A stretch of DNA of 16,325 bases from contig DASURP010000111.1 of NCBI GenBank assembly GCA_036279975.1, forward strand, positions 1 through 16,325. Reading direction: 5' to 3'. Origin of the DNA: 66-474 sp036279975 (lineage in GTDB: Bacteria; Pseudomonadota; Gammaproteobacteria; Xanthomonadales; Rhodanobacteraceae). Shown piece by piece: positions 14,736 through 16,325 of the stretch (positions are counted from its first letter, which is position 1; every line of letters begins with the position of its first letter). The position numbers and the translations under genes were made by a program. The notes below the pieces were generated by a model. The model had not been told where the DNA came from. It worked only from the letters and a program-made list of their open reading frames with translations, and did no database searches.

Positions 14736-16325
14736 CTACGGGTGAACCAGGTCCGTTTGCCGCAAGCTTCGACCGAGCAGCGCACGGGCGGCGCGTGCTT
14801 CGTCGGGTGACAGCGCTTCCGGCAGCGACACTTCACCGGCAATGCGCGTGGCGATGGGCAGGCCGTCGCGGTACACGATGCGCGAGGCGGCAAGTGCCGG
14901 GACCTTCGCGCCCGCCAGCACGCCGCCGGCAAGGTTCAGGGGGTCGGCGCCGCTGACGCACACGAGGGTGCCGTCGTGTGCACGCTTGCGTACACGGCGC
15001 AGCGCCTCGACCGCTTCCGGAAGCGCGAACTGCTCGCCCGCGATGCCCTCCACGAAGCGCCCGCCGCGGATCTCGCCGCGCGCTTCCAGCCGTTGGTACA
15101 CACGGCGCAATTCGCGCCATGGCGGCAACCACCCGGCCTCGCGTTCCAGCAGTTTCCAGAACACCACGCCCCAGCGACGCAGCAACACGCGCGCGAGGTG
15201 TTCGGTCGCCTCGCTTTCAGCCCCCCGCCCTCCGGGAGAGGGGTTGGGGTGAGGGTCCGGATCTGGAGCGCCATCGCGGGAGACCGAGCCCTCATCGTAA
15301 CTTCGGTCACCCTCTCCTGGAGGGCGGGGGAAAAGTCCGGAACGCCGGACCAGGCTCCAGCGTCCCGCGTCCTCGATGCCGGTCAGCATGTGCCGGCGCA
15401 GGCGGCGGTGGCGCGTCGCATTGCGTTTTGCGGCCGGCAGCAGCAGGGCGCGCAGGCCGGCGAAGCTGTCCGCGCCGACCAGGCCGGCGCCGACCAGTTC
15501 GCCCAGCGCGTCTTCCAGTTCGACCTTGAGCAGACGCGTGGCATCGGCGATTTCGCCGAAAAACGAAGCGCCATGCTGTGCGAGGAATTCCACGACGGCG
15601 TGCGCGCGCGAGGACAGCGCCGGGGGTTCGGCGGACGCCTGTGCACCGAGCGCATTCCATGCAGGCAACTGCTTGCGCGGCAACAGCACGATCGGCGATG
15701 CGCGCACCGGACCCGGGTGCGCGCCACTGGCTGCACGTAACCGGACCCATGCGATCCGCCCGGCGCCGCACAGCGCGTCCAGCCAGGCGATGTCGTAGCC
15801 CGCCATGCGCGTGGGCAATATTTGCGATTCCCAAGCGCCGGCGGGCGCCTCGAATCCTTCCAGCTGCGCCAGCAACGCGGCGAGCGAATCGGGCCCGCGC
15901 AGGCGGGTGTCCGCTGCAACGTGTTGCCAGTCGATCAGGAAACGCATGAAGTCGCGTGCCGCGACCGGCTCGATCTCGCGGCGCAGGCGTTGCAGGGTGC
16001 GGCGGTGGATGCGCGCGAGCAGGTGCCGGTCGCACCACTGTTCATCAGCCGCGCCCGGCAAGAAGCGGCCGCGCATCGCGGTGCCTTCGCGTTCCAGCGT
16101 GGCCAGTGCGATCGCGACATCACCGTCACCGACGTCGAACGTGTGCGCCAACCCGCTGGCGCGGATCGGCCCCGTGCAGGCGAGCCGTGCACGCAGGATC
16201 TCGATCAGCGCGTCTTCGCGCGTCCATGTCTTCGAGGCAAATTCCGATGGCGCTTCGATGACGGGTTGCAACGCCGCGTCGGGATGGATCGCATCCCACA
16301 TCGGCAGCGATTCGGCCGCGATCCA
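14736..16325 (-). CDS. lhr: Lhr-family superfamily-2 helicase, C-terminal 529 residues (N-terminus beyond window)
   Basis: Partial gene: the frame is open at 16325, where it reads WIAAESLPMWDAIHPDA, the usual Lhr segment after the core helicase domains. Lhr is a 3'-to-5' DNA/RNA helicase linked to DNA repair; the long form (about 1,500 residues in E. coli) carries the C-terminal region seen here. The visible part includes HRRTLQRLRREIEPVAARDF, WQHVAADTRL and the late signatures LLRRWGVVFWKLLEREAGWLP, shown here only in part, and SRIVYRDGLPIATRIAGEV. Helicase motifs I-VI are not in the window. An in-frame insert at about visible residues 332-368 interrupts the region just before the RRWGVVFWKLL segment. 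It is made of a palindromic intergenic-type repeat (15222-15330). The frame stays open through it, so the protein is probably made with an extra Pro/Gly/Asp-rich loop. The stop is TAG at 14736-14738. Confidence 0.9.
   Translation of the reverse strand, partial: WIAAESLPMWDAIHPDAALQPVIEAPSEFASKTWTREDALIEILRARLACTGPIRASGLAHTFDVGDGDVAIALATLEREGTAMRGRFLPGAADEQWCDRHLLARIHRRTLQRLRREIEPVAARDFMRFLIDWQHVAADTRLRGPDSLAALLAQLEGFEAPAGAWESQILPTRMAGYDIAWLDALCGAGRIAWVRLRAASGAHPGPVRASPIVLLPRKQLPAWNALGAQASAEPPALSSRAHAVVEFLAQHGASFFGEIADATRLLKVELEDALGELVGAGLVGADSFAGLRALLLPAAKRNATRHRRLRRHMLTGIEDAGRWSLVRRSGLFPRPPGEGDRSYDEGSVSRDGAPDPDPHPNPSPGGRGAESEATEHLARVLLRRWGVVFWKLLEREAGWLPPWRELRRVYQRLEARGEIRGGRFVEGIAGEQFALPEAVEALRRVRKRAHDGTLVCVSGADPLNLAGGVLAGAKVPALAASRIVYRDGLPIATRIAGEVSLPEALSPDEARAARALLGRSLRQTDLVHP
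15222..15330. repeat. Palindromic mobile-type repeat inserted in frame within lhr
   Basis: Two inverted arms of 21 bp (15222-15242 and 15310-15330) match at 20 of 21 positions, with a core of CCCCCGCCCTCC and GGAGAGGG, and are separated by 67 bp. The left arm continues as GGGTTGGGGTGAGGGT, the typical form of a repeat scattered between genes in many proteobacteria. Translated on the lhr strand it gives PRPPGEGDRSYDEG and PDPDPHPNPSPGGRG, strings familiar from miscalled proteins over such repeats. The flanking protein matches Lhr on both sides, so this is an insertion into the gene that kept the frame. No clear target-site duplication is visible. Confidence 0.85.

Noticed and set aside
14728..14745. 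Possible degenerate GTAGGA-type repeat supplying the lhr stop codon
   Set aside because: The match (minus strand, GTAGGAACGCGCC) is short and lacks paired arms, so chance similarity is more likely.

Overview
This is a GC-rich chromosomal window of housekeeping and envelope genes, packed tightly on both strands. Gene content and order (comF divergent from bioB-bioF-bioH-bioC, a YfcG-type glutathione transferase, an M61 peptidase, a long Lhr helicase) and a GTAGGAGC-type intergenic repeat point to a gammaproteobacterium, most likely Xanthomonadales (Rhodanobacteraceae or Xanthomonadaceae). That placement is inferred from gene content, not from a phylogenetic marker.

Layout. Positions 1-2046 (minus strand) hold a nucleotide-sugar dehydrogenase of the TviB/WbpO type, cut by the left edge, and an EamA/DMT transporter. 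Positions 2388-4018 (plus strand) hold two exported proteins: a conserved-looking secreted protein with a Pro/His/Asp-rich repeat tail, and a predicted outer-membrane beta-barrel. A perfect 22-bp palindrome lies between them. Positions 4094-8112 (minus strand) hold the biotin genes bioB, bioF, bioH and bioC, read in that order. comF (8163-8879, plus strand) diverges from bioB. ubiA (9016-10074, minus) follows, convergent with comF, with a REP-like element between them. An APC-family amino-acid permease, a YfcG-like GST and an M61 peptidase run on the plus strand from 10315 to 14681. The C-terminal 529 residues of the Lhr helicase (minus strand) run off the right edge.

How the genes work together. 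BioC methylates malonyl-ACP to start pimelate synthesis, BioH removes the methyl ester at pimeloyl-ACP, BioF condenses pimeloyl-ACP with alanine, and BioB inserts sulfur to make biotin. BioA and BioD are not in the window. The other genes look functionally independent: ubiquinone synthesis, amino-acid uptake, thiol/disulfide chemistry, envelope proteolysis, DNA repair and surface polysaccharide precursors.

I see no clear new multi-gene system. The most unusual features are in the DNA. A mobile-type palindromic repeat sits in frame inside lhr and adds about 37 codons. A G-rich, G-quadruplex-capable repeat separates bioF from bioH and leaves bioH without a visible ribosome binding site. Several strong hairpins lie just upstream of genes, and the two-gene exported-protein pair has no assigned function.
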